The notes below the pieces were generated by a model. It was given only the letters and a program-made list of their open reading frames with translations. It had not been told where the DNA came from and made no database searches. Source: Meandrina meandrites (lineage: Eukaryota; Cnidaria; Anthozoa; Scleractinia; Meandrinidae). From it: 64,000 nt of DNA. Numbering within the stretch: the stretch's first letter is position 1; every line of letters begins with the position of its first letter. The translations under genes and the position numbers were made by a program. Below are positions 1-12,600 of the stretch, piece after piece. The DNA lies in the NCBI GenBank assembly GCA_963693305.1, contig OY855905.1, positions 2,322,201 through 2,386,200 on the forward strand. Reading direction: 5' to 3'.

Positions 1-270
1 AGTTAGGATTTCGAGTTGGATTTCGAGTTAGGATTTCGAGTTGGAGTGGAACTAGCCGCAAGCAAACAAGAGAGGAACCAGCCGCAAGCAAATAGGAGCG
101 AAACTAACCGCAAGCAAACCGGAATTGAGCTAACCGCAAACAATCCCCACCAAAAATCCAAGTCAAAATTGAACTTGAAAATCCAACTCGGAATCCAACT
201 CGAAAATCCAACTCGAAAATCCACCTCGAAAATCCAACTGGAAAATCCAACTCGAAATCCTAACTCGGTA
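1..270. repeat. Inverted minisatellite at left window edge
   Basis: Bases 1-46 are tandem units of about 13 bp (GGATTTCGAGTT-like). Bases about 176-268 carry the reverse complement (AATCCAACTCGAAA-like, six to seven units). The spacer holds four degenerate units of about 26 bp containing GCCGCAAGCAAA (55-143). The whole block could fold back on itself. The array is cut by the window start, so its true length is unknown. Open frames through it are by-products of the short period. Confidence 0.75.
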
Positions 271-3237
271 AATAGGTAACCTCCGAGAACTGGCAACAAC
301 TGTAGCAACAAAATATGTTCCTCAAAACAACAGACACTGACGCGAAAACAATATCCCCATATAACTGACTGTTTATAAAGAACCAATAAAACGATTTCAA
401 GAGAGACACAGCGCTTTTAGTATAAGTTTGAAACTACACAAAGGACAATATATTAATGACCAAGCAAGTGCAAAGACAGTCAGGTATCGCACGCGTACTG
501 AATTTTATACAGCACACCATCTTGAGATTTAGCTCATAAATCGCTGCGCGCACAATCGACTATTTAAACGTCGTGTGTTTTAGCTCGTGCTGGGACTCAA
601 TCTGTAACGTTCTTTCGCCGCAAGTTTTATGATATCTCCGTCGGCTAAACTCTTATTGTCCCGACAAAAAAACCTAATTTTAGTAGCTTGTTCTATGGAG
701 TTGCACTCTGCCGTAGATTGAAACAAAACCGACATATCGATACCGCAAGTTGCCACGATTCATTTGTCGTGATATAACTGATAGATTTTCTTCTTGTTTG
801 TAGAGGACTTACCTTGCGAGTCAGAATAAAGTTCCTGATCTTCTTGTGCTTTGTAATCCAAGCTTCATTCGCGTGTTATCTTGCCAAAATTAATGAAATA
901 TTTTCCTAGTAAACTGATCATCAACCTATAAGAACAAAATTAAAACAACACCTGGGAAGTTAGTCGTGCAACTACGCGCATCCATTCATTCACTTTGCAA
1001 ATGACTTAAAATTTCCGGACAAAGTTCACAAAAAGCCGCTAATAGCAGTGCTAAAAGGTTTTGCTTCGTTTATTTTTTCACGGCTTGGTTTGTCGCATAA
1101 GTAACACCACAGAAGTGGTCATTATGCCGCAAATTGTGCAATAAACGAATCAGAGCAAGGCTTAAGTATCGAAAAAAAGCCTGTGAAAGCTAAACTGAAA
1201 GGACCCTTAGACCTTCAAAAGGTGAATAAAAACTATTAAATTGATCAGAATAAAAGTATTTCCATACGTTATGATTTTGTTATCGTTGTTAAAACTCTGT
1301 AAGGTGGCTTATAGCTTTTATGTTGATCAAAAGAGAAGCACTTACTGAAAACTATCATTTTCTAAGCAGGAACATAAAAATTGTATTGACGGGAAAAAAA
1401 GGTCTCGTGCAGTGCAACTAAATAACTGACCAGAAAGGAAGCAATAAGTCAATATATGTAAATATTAAAATTTCTCTAGCCACTGTAACAGAACTATTTT
1501 GAAAATAAGTTGTCCCACATTTGAAATAAAGATTTCAACAGTAAAAGCTGTGAAATTATACCCAGGTTCAATTAACTCTTAAAATGATGATGGTATGGTC
1601 TATTATAGACTGCCAAGTGTTGTTGTTGTTGTTTCATAATGTTCTACAAAATGATTCCAAATTAAGCCTCATGAAGAGAGGCTCTGAGCTCCATGCGAAG
1701 AAAAGCAAAAGCAAACAAAAAATAGTTAGAAAGGAAATAATTGGTTAAATAAGAGAGTGTTACTCTGATTCCAAAGTTGTTGAACTATCTATTTCGTGAA
1801 ATACGTAGAAACTTTGAATAAAACAACGGCAAAAAATAAACTGAAAAACGAAGAAAGCGAAGTCACCGACACAATGGAATCGAAATACCAACCGATATAT
1901 ATGAAAAGTAGCAGTTTAATTTTGGCTAGCCTATCAAATGCCGCTGGCTACCGAAAATATTTCATCCAGTTTTCCTGAAAACCGCTTTTCTTTTAAAATC
2001 ATTTGACTTCCCTTTTTGAATTTCAACAACAGCGAAACTTCGTCTCGAACAACTTAATACCTTCCAAACTTCAAATACCGAGTATGTATTTTTCCAAAAC
2101 TCTTCATTTGTTACAAAGACAATAATACTTATTAAACCTTATTCAAACACAAACGAAACAAGAAATTGTAGTATTTGCCGCTAAGATGATTTCAATTCAT
2201 ACTATATGTCATCTGCCCGGAAACTAATCTTACTGTTTTCTTTTTTAACTTGTACAAGGGCCTAGCTTTTTCAAAATAAACAAACTTCTTGTTGCTTTGT
2301 TCATCTGTTTATTTCAGTTGCATATGTAAATTAAATAGCGGAGGAAGAAGAGGGGACAAACACATACCTTTTTCTTTTCGTTTTTTTCTTTGGTGAAAAT
2401 TCGCAGAATTCTGCTACAAACTACAACCGCTGGGGTAAGATGAAAAAGGTAAGGATGTACACATCCTTAAAGGACCTCTTCTTATTTATAAAGCAGGGGG
2501 TTGTCTACTTCTTAAATATTTAGCAAAGGAATCACGTAACGAGATAAAATTCAGGGCAAAAGATTTTCAAAAAAGGAAAAGATATATGACAAAAATCTAG
2601 AATGCATATTCTTGATTGTTCATATAATAAAGCAAAATTTATCGATGAAGATAAGTCCATTAAAATTTTCTTCACCGCTCACCATGATAAAAGAAAGACC
2701 AAGATATAATTTGTTCTGGCAGTTTCTATGAATGTAATGCTTTACCTTTGGCATGTTATGCAGTCAGTCGCACAAGTTGCTCCCTAAGGAACATAGCCTT
2801 AAAAAGAATTTCGTTACTAAAAAAAGAGGAGGACGATTTTTCGGGCGAACACTTTTTTGCATAAAAATTAATGGTTCTTCGAACTTTGAAGTTAAAAAAA
2901 AAGGTCTTGAATGCTTCAAGTTTGACCTCTCTGCATGGTGAAATTTACCTACATGGCGCACTGCTTCATTTAGCTAATTTATTTTCCTGATGCAAATTGA
3001 TGTCAGCAGTCCAGCTGCCTTTTTAACGTCCGAGTCACGGAATATGCCGGTTCTATGCTTTTCACGTGTCGCCACCTCGTGTTTTAAAGTTTTCTGTCGA
3101 CGCCTGAGCGAAGTATCATAAAAGATGTGGACCGGTAAAATCGCTTTGGTAAATTCAATTTTTGTCATCTTTGACAATTTGTCTGTTGAAATAAAAGAAG
3201 ATTTCTTCTAAGAAGAAATTCTGCTTTATAAGTTCAT
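271..3237. other. No gene recognised
   Basis: AT-rich sequence with homopolymer runs and short (TTG)n and A-rich tracts. A minus-strand donor-like site (CTCGCAAG then GTAAGT, boundary at about 813) follows a short frame, but I could not extend it into a convincing exon. An 8-bp inverted repeat sits at about 2450-2467. Nothing else is supported. Confidence 0.5.
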
Positions 3238-3420
3238 TTTCTTGTCAAATTCCTTGATTAATAACTTCCCAAACAGATCTTATAAATGTCAAATCGCGAT
3301 AGGATTGCTTCTAAGAAAACTTATCTTTTGATTGAATTGATTTTTCTTGTCAGTTTGTCCGAAAACAAGAACTTCCCATTCAAACATATGCAAAATCGGA
3401 TTCATTTTGCTTTTAAGTTA
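3238..3420. repeat. Degenerate two-copy tandem duplication (~105 bp)
   Basis: TTTCTTGTCA...ACTTCCCA..CAAA..TCG.GAT..TTGCTT.TAAG occurs at about 3238-3318 and again, diverged, at about 3343-3418. Spacing is about 105 bp with indels. No coding content is recognisable. Confidence 0.45.
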
Positions 3421-3859
3421 TAATCGCCGTCAATTCGAGGCGTCTTAAATCTCAACTGTCTGAATTAAAATAAATGCATCATGAAAGTAAAAGGTAAAAA
3501 GCTGTTCGCGGAATGTCAAACAATATTCACGTAAGCTACAGCTTGTACTTGTAAAACGAGCAAATACATACAAATAAATAAGTAAATAAATAAAAAAAAA
3601 TGTGCTTCAACTTACTGAGCTGAAAAGAAAAGCTTGCTTCACTCACAATTTGTTTTGAAACGAAAACTAATTCATTCAGGAAAAAAAAACAAAAAAAAAA
3701 CAGGTGGCGTTCTCATATGTGTTGCACGGCAGTGAGTGGCCATTGTAACATCTTGCATCTTGTTGACATGAATGTGGCCAACTGATATGAGTAACCAACT
3801 TGGTAAATTAACAGTGAAAATGTATTTTTAGATCGCCAACATATGCAAAGGAGGCATTT

Positions 3860-4460
3860 GCTCTACTGTATGGTCCAGTACCACTGCCTCTAATGTACAA
3901 AACTTCAACTCGTTCAAAACTTCGCTGCTCGGATAATTAGTGGTACATATAAATTTGAGCATATAACTCCATCACTCAAGAATTTGTGGTGGCTTCCCGT
4001 AAAAAAGCAGCCTTACCTCCGAGACGCTGTTTTCGCTTTTAAGTGCATGACGGGCTGCGCCCCGACCTATCTGACATCACAATTTGTCAAAAGGCAACAA
4101 ATATCAAGCAGAACTGACAAGAAACTCACAACAAATGGATATTCCCCTGTGCAAAACCACTGCTGGTCAGAGATCTTTTTATCACAGAATAGTAAAGCTA
4201 TGTAACTCTTTAGACAAAGAATTAAAACTATGCAAAAATTAAGAAAACTCTGAAGACAAAGCTTCTCAGCTTTATTTCTTTCATTTTTTTTTCAATTTTT
4301 TTGTTAATATATAACTAGTGTACTTTATACATAATATATAACTAGTGTACTTTGAATATATATATTTTACATTTTATTTCACTTCATGTATTATATTGTT
4401 CACTGAAAAACCTTTTAAGGAGTGTACAATAAAATTGTTATCTTATCTTATCTTATTTGC
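3860..4460 (+). pseudogene. LINE (CR1/L2-like) reverse transcriptase C-terminal fragment with 3' tail
   Basis: The + strand encodes the end of a non-LTR reverse transcriptase. A KLQLVQNFAARIISG block (from about 3903) is followed by a WWLPVKKQPYLRDAVFAFK block and then C.P.YL. This matches the thumb/C-terminal pattern 'LQN.AAR...LHWLPV......F..L...P.YL' of CR1/L2-type LINEs. A frameshift near 3905 separates an upstream LYGPVPLPLMYK piece. Another near 4155 shifts into a GQRSFYHRIVKLCNSLDKEL piece, the conserved tail. Downstream is an AT-rich 3' UTR with a short internal duplication (ATATAACTAGTGTACTTT twice, 4308-4355). It ends in CAATAAAATTG and TTATC repeats (4438-4458), the short-tandem tail typical of CR1-like elements. 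No EN or central RT domain remains, so this is a dead 5'-truncated copy. The family is recognised from motif knowledge; the exact clade is uncertain. Confidence 0.8.
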
Positions 4461-5222
4461 AATATATGTTTCGTTTGAAACCCCAGTCCTTGTTTGTATC
4501 AATATAGTTTTTGAACAGATATAAAACAACTTGATTTTCTTGAACAAAAAAAGAAAGTCAAGCATTTAGGTGAAGAAAATAAAGAAATATGCAATAGTGG
4601 AAATGGTCTTATGTGCTACGAGTCTACTCAATATCGCTATACGAAATGTATCGAGACCATCAACATGAATATATAATGTAAGAGTACTGAAGTGAGGCAG
4701 ACTTTCAACCTGAAAAAATAAAGACTTTAATTAAAAAAACCAGACTTTGTTTTACAAATTGCCTTGCCTAGCTGAAGAACAGACGAATCAGGATGTTATC
4801 CTGATTGCACTGATGATAAAAATTAAAAAAATATGTTGAATAAATTGGGAAAACTCGAGACGCGTCGGTTTTTAATTTTAAAGATTTTTAAATTTAAGTA
4901 CGTGTTAGAGGTACTGGTTGGCGGCAAATAAAATTGAAATAAGCATCAAGCTTTCCTCCCTCCAAACATTAATAAAAAAAAAACGTAAAAAGCAAGACCT
5001 AAGGAGCATACTTAAAACTAACATCAATTACTGTGATTAGAATTTACATGATTTATAAAAGGTTCTAGAATCTTTTAGAAGCGTTTATACATGTTCAAGT
5101 GATGAATTCAATCACGAAGCTGAACGCTATGCAAAAAATAGTCTGTGTGACATAAAATACTATAAGATGTGAAGATTACTTGGAATTCATCTCGAGCTGT
5201 AGAATAAATCTGCTTGTTGCTG
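4461..5222. other. No gene recognised
   Basis: AT-rich sequence with short poly-A runs. I see no coding signal, repeat pair or splice context worth listing. Confidence 0.5.
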
Positions 5223-5656
5223 TCACCAATGCCTATCAGCGCAGAATACCAACGACAAACGCCAGTACATGCAATGCACAAATAACATAACTACCACGAA
5301 AACTGGGGATGGGTCAACCCAGTTGATGGGATCCCATTCCAAAACGAACGCCCCTGTTACTCCCCACGCTATGGTTGCACATGTTAAATAACAATAGGTT
5401 TGTGACGCATGACAAATACTAGGAACAAAATGGCTAAGGAATATTTTGGTAGCATACAACAAATACAACGGAAAAGGGAGCACATAATTTCAAACCACAG
5501 GGCGACCCAAACAAATAACAGTAACATTAAACTCCCCCTGGATATTAAGAACAATGCAAACCGATGAGGTAACATATTAAGAAGGAACTGCAGTATAAAG
5601 AAATACATCTAAGCCCACGTAGAAGGCAAAAAGAAAAATAAACATCCAAGAAAAAA
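5223..5656. other. GC-richer island with open frames on both strands, unresolved
   Basis: This stretch is visibly less AT-rich than its flanks and stays open on both strands. The minus frame reads a hydrophobic stretch with GAFVLEWDPINWVDPSP. The plus frame gives HENWGWVNPVDGIPFQ and, after stops, KMAKEYFGSIQQIQRKREH. Neither frame has a usable start or clear splice sites, and both are broken by stops. It could be a decayed exon or transposon fragment. I do not recognise a family. Confidence 0.25.
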
Positions 5657-5995
5657 ATGAAAAAAAAAAAAAATAGAGAACCTGTTAGAGGACAGAGGTT
5701 TTGTGACAGAAATCGAGTTGACCCACGAAATAGAGAAAACATCGAGCAAGAGTTCTTGCTACAAATAAAAACGAGAGGATCAAGTCTACATGTTGACAAT
5801 ATTGAATGTTATGATTCCTGTATACAGCGAGAGGAACATTACGAAGAAAGATCTCCGATCTTCGCCCCAACCAAGAAGAGAAAACATCGAGCGAGAACCC
5901 TTGTTAGAAATAAAAACAAGAAGATCTAGCCTACCTCTTACGTTTTATGATTCTTGTAACAACGGGAGGAGCATCATGGAGAAAGATCTTTGATG
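5657..5995 (+). pseudogene. Coding-like two-copy tandem repeat
   Basis: A block around AGAGAAAACATCGAGC is present twice, at about 5732 and 5877 (spacing 145 bp). The plus strand reads RENIEQEFLLQIKTRGSSL in the first copy and RENIEREPLLEIKTRRSSL in the second, each followed by a YDSC motif. Because 145 is not a multiple of three, the copies lie in different frames and cannot form one continuous protein without frameshifts. The upstream A-run ORF start is not credible. It is either a decayed coding repeat or a duplicated noncoding block that happens to be open. Function is unknown. Confidence 0.3.
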
Positions 5996-8712
5996 GTAAA
6001 CGTGGTCAGTTTAAGCGGGCGAAGAGTATAGATGGAAAGAAGACTGCATGTAGCTGAGCAAGTCGACCAGAAACGCAAGACAGAACAAAAAAGGCTAGCG
6101 GCTAGACAGCTGTTGACTTGTCTAGGGAGAAAAGCATTTGCGCGGACAAAAAAAAACTGACAAATTAAATTTATGGCGAGACACGCTAACAGTGTGTATA
6201 CTTTTGGGACTGTACGATATCGAGTGCGATACGCCACAGAATACCAGTCAATACTAATGAAAATAATGAAAAGACCTGAATTACAGTTGTGTTTATAAGG
6301 TGGCCAGCATTTTAAGGAATATCTGTTGAACAAAGAGAGAATCCGATAGCTTTGATCTCGTTTCCGACAATTCCCGCTCATTCTCGTTTATAGTGCTGAA
6401 AATATTTACTTTATTTTAAAGAGAGACCTGGATTGCTATTGTCCTTTTAAAATTATGTTTTACCGGGCCATGACATTACAGAGGCATTTCCGTCGAGCAA
6501 AGAAATGCAACAATTGTAAATTTCATCTTGTCTCAGACAGCTCATGTCCATTTCCCTTTCGGTTTCATTATTGAACAAATATTTGACTTCCGTTGTGTCG
6601 CTCGTGACACTGTATGAAATACTGACTATCTCATTGTGCCAGTTATTTAAACCCCATTGAATAATCCCCCCAATGAAGACGTAATTTTTAAGTCTTTTTA
6701 GATTTATGTATCGATAAACATTCTATGCTTATTGAACACATCAATCGCAACGGTTAAATTATAAAACCAGTTGGTGATCCACTTTTTCTCTTCAGCTGCA
6801 AATAAAACTTTAGGAAAACATTTCATACAAATTGAAAATGCAAATAGCCGTAACCCATTATCATTTTCTATTCTATTTACCTGGAAGATTAAAATCTTTT
6901 AATGGACTTGGTCTTCATTAAAAGCTCACAAAAAGGCTTGTGTTTTTCTCTTTTGAAACTGCGCCCTTATTATCGGAACAAGGCGGCATTCGCCTCAACA
7001 AATGAAGTTCAGGTGCTCTATATTTCACACAATAAATTTAGCGACGCAGAGTTTTTGTTTCATCATTTTCACTTCCTAAATTTCTTTTGGATTTGTTTTT
7101 AATGTAAAAGGAAGCAATTTGTATTCATACGCCATCACTAATCAAACACCAATCACCATGTATAAGTTTGTAGAGGTGCAGAGTATTTTTTTGCATTTTA
7201 TTTTGTTTTTCAAGGTTTTTTTTTTCGAGTTAATTTTCTGACGTTCCCAATTTAATGCATGTGTGTCTAGAAAGGCAAACAAACGAAACAATTTTTTCTG
7301 TCCATGACGCGGCCGTCAAAAGAAAGTCTGCTGTGCGTGATTCCGTTTCCCAAATCAAACAAACAAAAACTAATGTAGCTAAGAAGTGACAAATCTTGGA
7401 AGAGATAACAGGATAAAACGAAAGCCAAACAGGAGAGAAGCCAATTTGACATTCATTTTGCTATTTGCAATAAGTCTGTGAAGAACCTTGAGCCAAAAGA
7501 TACTACATTTGATAAAGTCTCAAAAAGCTATAAATTTGAACTGTGTTATATATTTATCATTTATACAGGATGGTTTAAGAGATGTTGTCTGAGAAACTCG
7601 AGTTACTGTATTAAATTTTCTATCTTAAAACTTAAATTCCGCTTCGCATGTATATATTTGCATCTAAAACTCCTGCGATTACGCGAAGCAACACATATAT
7701 CTATATTGTTTCTTCGTCCATAATTTATACAAAATGTTCAAATAGGTAAGCATAATTTAAAAATGCATGTACAAGAGTAACTTAGAAGCGACAATATTTT
7801 GGTAATGCATGGAGATATACGTACCCTGCAAGAATTTCAGGAGCAATCCAGGAAGATATTAAGGAAGAGCCGTGATCGTTTTATCGTGGGCTAATAATAG
7901 ACTGAGTGCCCTGTGGTTTCCTACCTCTTGGTAATTAAAAGCGCTTATGGTCATTATTGCAAATGACAGCGATAAGTCTTTTCAAGATGATATCAGCTAA
8001 GTGAAAAACACATCAGTGAGGTCTATGGACTGATTGAAAGCTGCGCGGAAAACAGCAGACTGAAGGTTGTCACCCAAAGTAAGCTACATAAATTAAAAAA
8101 AAATCGCAAGTTTTTTTTTAGTCTGGAAACTGTAACCTATCTACTGGCTAAAAAGCAAATTACAAAATAAGCCAATTACCGTGAAAAGAAAACCATACTG
8201 TGGTGTGCCTAGCTGTTATTGTACGTTATGAAAAATGTACTTGGTACATGTATGCGTCCCAAAATAGCAACATATCCAAAACCTTTTGCAGCTCTCTTGA
8301 AATCATGGTAGACAATTATCCCTCAGGACATTTGAAATGTATGACACGGTTTGACTTTTTTCCTTGACATTCTGCAAGAAAATTGCTAGAAAGGCCCCAT
8401 TTGCATTTTTGCATTGTTTTTGTTTTTCTAAAAATACGGAATTATACTCAGGATTGTGGTTTTAATCCATTTCATCAAAACTTCCTCCCTTTTTGTAATC
8501 AATGCAATGCAATCCGTTTACAATGATCAAAACATCACTTTGCGAGCACTTCCTCGCAGACGCGATTAAGCCGCATGGGGTCTACGAGAACATACCAGCT
8601 TTTTATTGTTACCAAGTCTACCATAAAAACACATTTAGAGTTCAGTTGCTTTGCTTGCGTTATTACATAGTCTAAAAAATTAAAATGTTCCTGGAGCAAC
8701 AATGTATTGCTG
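5996..8712. other. No gene recognised
   Basis: AT-rich sequence. Several short open frames exist on both strands, but their composition (F/L/K/N-rich) is what AT-rich noncoding DNA yields. No convincing splice-bounded exon or repeat was found. Confidence 0.5.
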
Positions 8713-8898
8713 TCGTCTATTCTGTACTGGTAGCGATAAATACAGCGATGGAAGACTCAGTTTAAAATTAAGCTTGCCTTTACCAAACATAAGTAAGTTC
8801 TTGAGTTCAAATGATGGCTCCATGAAGACGATAAGCGTCTATTTTTGTTCTGATGGCGATAAATACAGTGATAAATGACTCAGAATTCAGTTTAGCAT
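8713..8898. repeat. Diverged tandem duplication (~123 bp)
   Basis: GTCTATT...CTG.TGGCGATAAATACAG.GAT...GACTCAG...TTTA occurs at about 8713-8774 and about 8836-8898. The shared core GATAAATACAG is at 8735 and 8858. It is old and degenerate. Confidence 0.4.
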
Positions 8899-9441
8899 AT
8901 GTAATTAACAGACGTAATTTTAAGTGCTTAAGAGCAGATGAATTCGACAAGTGCAACATAGTAGTCAAGCATACTCAACTTCGCAGTCAAGTGGCTACAA
9001 ACTTGAATTATTATTATGAATTTCAAAGTCCATGTCAAAACAAAACGACTGTTAACGATGAATATCTCGAGAGTTTCAATAAAAATGGTCCCTGAGCTTA
9101 AGAATATATCATATTTCTAATTTCCATTTGTTTCAAGGCAGCTGTCAAGCGCCAGGCCAGTCGGCGATATGACTCAGCTTCAAAACGGAGAGCTGTGTTG
9201 CACCAACTCGCTTCCAGCTAAAACTAAAAGCGTTAAACTTTAATAATCTTACTCGAGTATTGATAGCTTTTTTGTGTTACTGTCATGTCTTAACAATACA
9301 ATTGTAGAAGTTTAAGATTTTCCACTTGATAAAATTCATTATTTTTAATATTTAAGGGCAAAAGTTCTCACTCGAGTACTGAAGCGTTAAGCCATATAAA
9401 AAAGTGAATCAAAACCGGTTGGACGTCCGCAAATTACTTAC
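8899..9441. other. No gene recognised
   Basis: AT-rich sequence with no supported coding frame, promoter or repeat. Confidence 0.45.
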
Positions 9442-9650
9442 CAAGTTTGCGATTTCTTTCGCGAGTACCTGCTAGCCCTCATGCGAATGACTTCACAGAT
9501 TACCTTCACTTCTATTCAATTCTCGACCCATTCCTTGTCGCAGTTCTTCTTTACAATGGCGTGCATCAAGACAATTTTCTTGTTTGCAGTAGAGCAAGAA
9601 CCAAGCTGAGACGGACATGAATCGCTGTACTTGTCAGACGCAAACATTTC
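9442..9650 (-). other. Possible leader exon with splice donor (minus strand)
   Basis: On the minus strand a GC-richer stretch starts with an ATG frame (MFASDKYSDSCPSQLGS..., about 43 codons, from about 9646). One in-frame TGA follows, and then the same frame runs open to a strong donor, ACTTG|GTAAGTAAT (last exon base about 9442). This is what a 5' UTR exon carrying an upstream ORF, or a decayed coding exon, would look like. No downstream acceptor or partner exon was identified. The evidence is composition and one splice site only. Confidence 0.25.
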
Positions 9651-12600
9651 TTTGCGGGTAAATTAAAAATACTGAATAACACAAACACACGCATCTAAAT
9701 TTATCTTCACTGTTCCGTCTTTCAATGCGGCAATCATTACACTGTTACGTGGGTTGGGGACTTCACATCAAATCTGAGACAAATAAAAGTTAATTTTAAG
9801 GACACGGTCAGCTTATGCGAGGTCTGTATCGAGAAATCTTTGAAAACCGCGTGTTGCAATAGGAGGAAAGTAACCGAAATGACAGCGTTCGAGTACCAAG
9901 CCAAATGTCGGTCTTAATTTCACGAAAATGAGTCTATAAGAAGAGGTTATTTTGAACTAAATATTTGTCAGCGTAATACATTTTACCCTGCATGTTTCTA
10001 ACCGTGAACCTATTTTCGTGTCATTTAACTGATGTCCGATTTCGCAGCATGTCTCGGCCAGTTGGGGGCCATGAAACAGTAAGAAATACGAATTAGCGAT
10101 TGACAGATGAAGGCAGAAGCAGATAGTTCGTTCACTCTGATGCAGACGAAGTTTTTCTTCGTCTGTTTTCAGCCGTAAATCTGTTTAATCTAAATAACGA
10201 AAAGAATAACTGAACACAAACCGGCTAACAATAAACCATATAAAAGAGAGAAAACATATATAAGTAAAAACCGTAGGTTTCTCAATTACATTTTATTTTG
10301 TCTAGAATGATTAAATAGACAAACTAATGATTAAGCAGCGTATTTGCCTAACAATGAACTGTTACCAAAACACGGTTATTTTGAATCCGAAACTTGAACT
10401 GCTCGCCGGCCTCATTTCAAATTTGTAATGAGAAAGTGAATTTCCACATTTATGGAAAAAAGTGGTAAAGCCTTTATTTTTACAGGGTTATACCATCATC
10501 AGTTTTGCAATTATAACTGTTATCAACAGAGGCCTTGATAAATAATTTAAATGAAACTGAAAAACTGACATAAATCTTACAGTATATCTAAAAGTTAAAA
10601 AAATATATAAAAAATACTAGAGATCTGCTGCTGTAAGGTACAATTACATTTTTGTTTAGAAACTTTGAAGAAAGTTATGTGAAAATCGCCAATTTACCAT
10701 ACGAAATTTGAATCTCCACTTCAAAGGCGGTTCTTATTTTCTTTAAGCTAAAAATAGTATCCGCTCTACTTCCAACAGCGTTGAAGGGGCATTTTTACCT
10801 CGGGTCATTTCTCGAATCTTACTTCGGTCTGTGGCTTCTAACAGCGATGGCAAGCCAGAAGTTTAATCCTTTAAGTAACATTTGAAAAAAAAAAAACACG
10901 TACAGTGAAGAAACCTTAAATCACATAAGGTTTTTTAACTTTAAGTTTGTATATAATATCCTAGTGTGTGAGTTCAACCGAAAGGTGCGGAGCAGCACTT
11001 TCATGTTGCTGTTTTTATTTTTCACCGAGGCTTATCAAAAATGTAGGTTAAAGAAAATTGGTTTCACTATCTTAATTATCTTATTTAATGGGTCTTCATT
11101 AGAAGCGCTCAAATAAAGATGTTGCATTTCTTTTTCCAAAACCACGCGCTGAATATTTTAAGCCCTATACCAGTGCTACTAACCAAAACAACCGAACACA
11201 AATTAGAAACACCGCCAATTCATATTTACAGTAACTTGGATAACAAGACGTGAACATTTTGTCCACCGTAATATGAAATCAGTCGTCATAAAGCCAGGTT
11301 ACGCAAAAGTCAACAAGATCAGTGTTTTAGAAGATATGGAGTAGCGAATAAATTTCTCAAAACTTAGTTGACACTCAAAAGACAACTGTTACATAATCAG
11401 AGACAATAATGCAATCTGTTTCTGTCTCCTTAGTAATAATGGTCTTTATCAAGAAATAACATGCTTAAAAAGTACCTGTCGTACATTGACTAATAATAAG
11501 GTACTGTTCACATTATTTGGTAGAAAAGCTGATTCTTGTCAGCTGTCCTGATTTTCTGCAATATCAAGTATATCGCCGGATGTTTGGCCAAAATTGGGTA
11601 CAGTGTGCACCTAAGTCCTATATTTGTGCCACGCTTCGAAAATAAACCACTGAAACTCGCGTGGTATTTTGAACCATGGCTCACTAGCTTTACGTAAAGA
11701 CAACAATCAGTTGAAACAAACGACCGTGCTTTGATACGGTGAGGCTTGTACGAATTACGGTGTGTTGTAATGCTTGGTTGCTAAAAGGTAAATAAAGAAT
11801 GAAAATAAAATAGAAATAGAGCAGAAGCAGCTGCCTCTAAGGGGAATGCAGCTGGGTGGAGAAATTTTAATAACTGTTATCAGATATATAATGATTGCGT
11901 ATAGCAACCGCGGCACGAAACACTCTTGAACCTCTCTTGAATGCGTCTTAAAAATGCTTAAAAATAAAAGTAAATACAAGCAGTGAAACATAAACCATTT
12001 CAGTTTCCCTAACACATATTACCTAGGTTACAATTGCGAAATTGTTTCGCGTTTGTAGAATCTTGTATGACATTTTGAATTTGCAATTAGAAGTTATCAA
12101 CTCATACGACAAAATTTGGAGAACATTTTAAATTAAAAAAGCACTCTCAATTTGCAAATGTAGCTGTCATAACATTTTAACCCCTCCTTTTTTTCTTTTC
12201 CGCTCGAAGGAAAACAAATTTATCTTTCTTGAGGTTGACTTGCTTAAGTGCAGTTTTAACAAATGTGATAAAAATAAGTTTGAAAATTGTCAAAACAAAT
12301 AGAAGGCAATTCACTCTGTAATTCTTGAAAACGGCCTTGAATAAGCATTGTTCTGAAGTATTACCCTGCGATGTCAAAGAAAACGACCCTAAAAGTCCAA
12401 TACTGATAACAAATGTGTCGACAAAATTTTAACTCGAATTTTCGGCTTGCCTTCTCGCACTTTTAGTCGACTGCGACAACGATTCAAGCAACGTATTGAT
12501 TGATTATCATAATAATTATTGACCTCTTCAATAAACCATACACGATTTCTACAAAAAGTGCGGATTGTTTCGACTCAGGGATCGACATGCATGCAGTTTT

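Noticed and set aside
5384..5799. Hydrophobic minus-strand frames resembling membrane proteins
   Set aside because: F/L-rich translation comes from A-rich plus-strand sequence including a poly-A run; frames overlap and stop at random positions.
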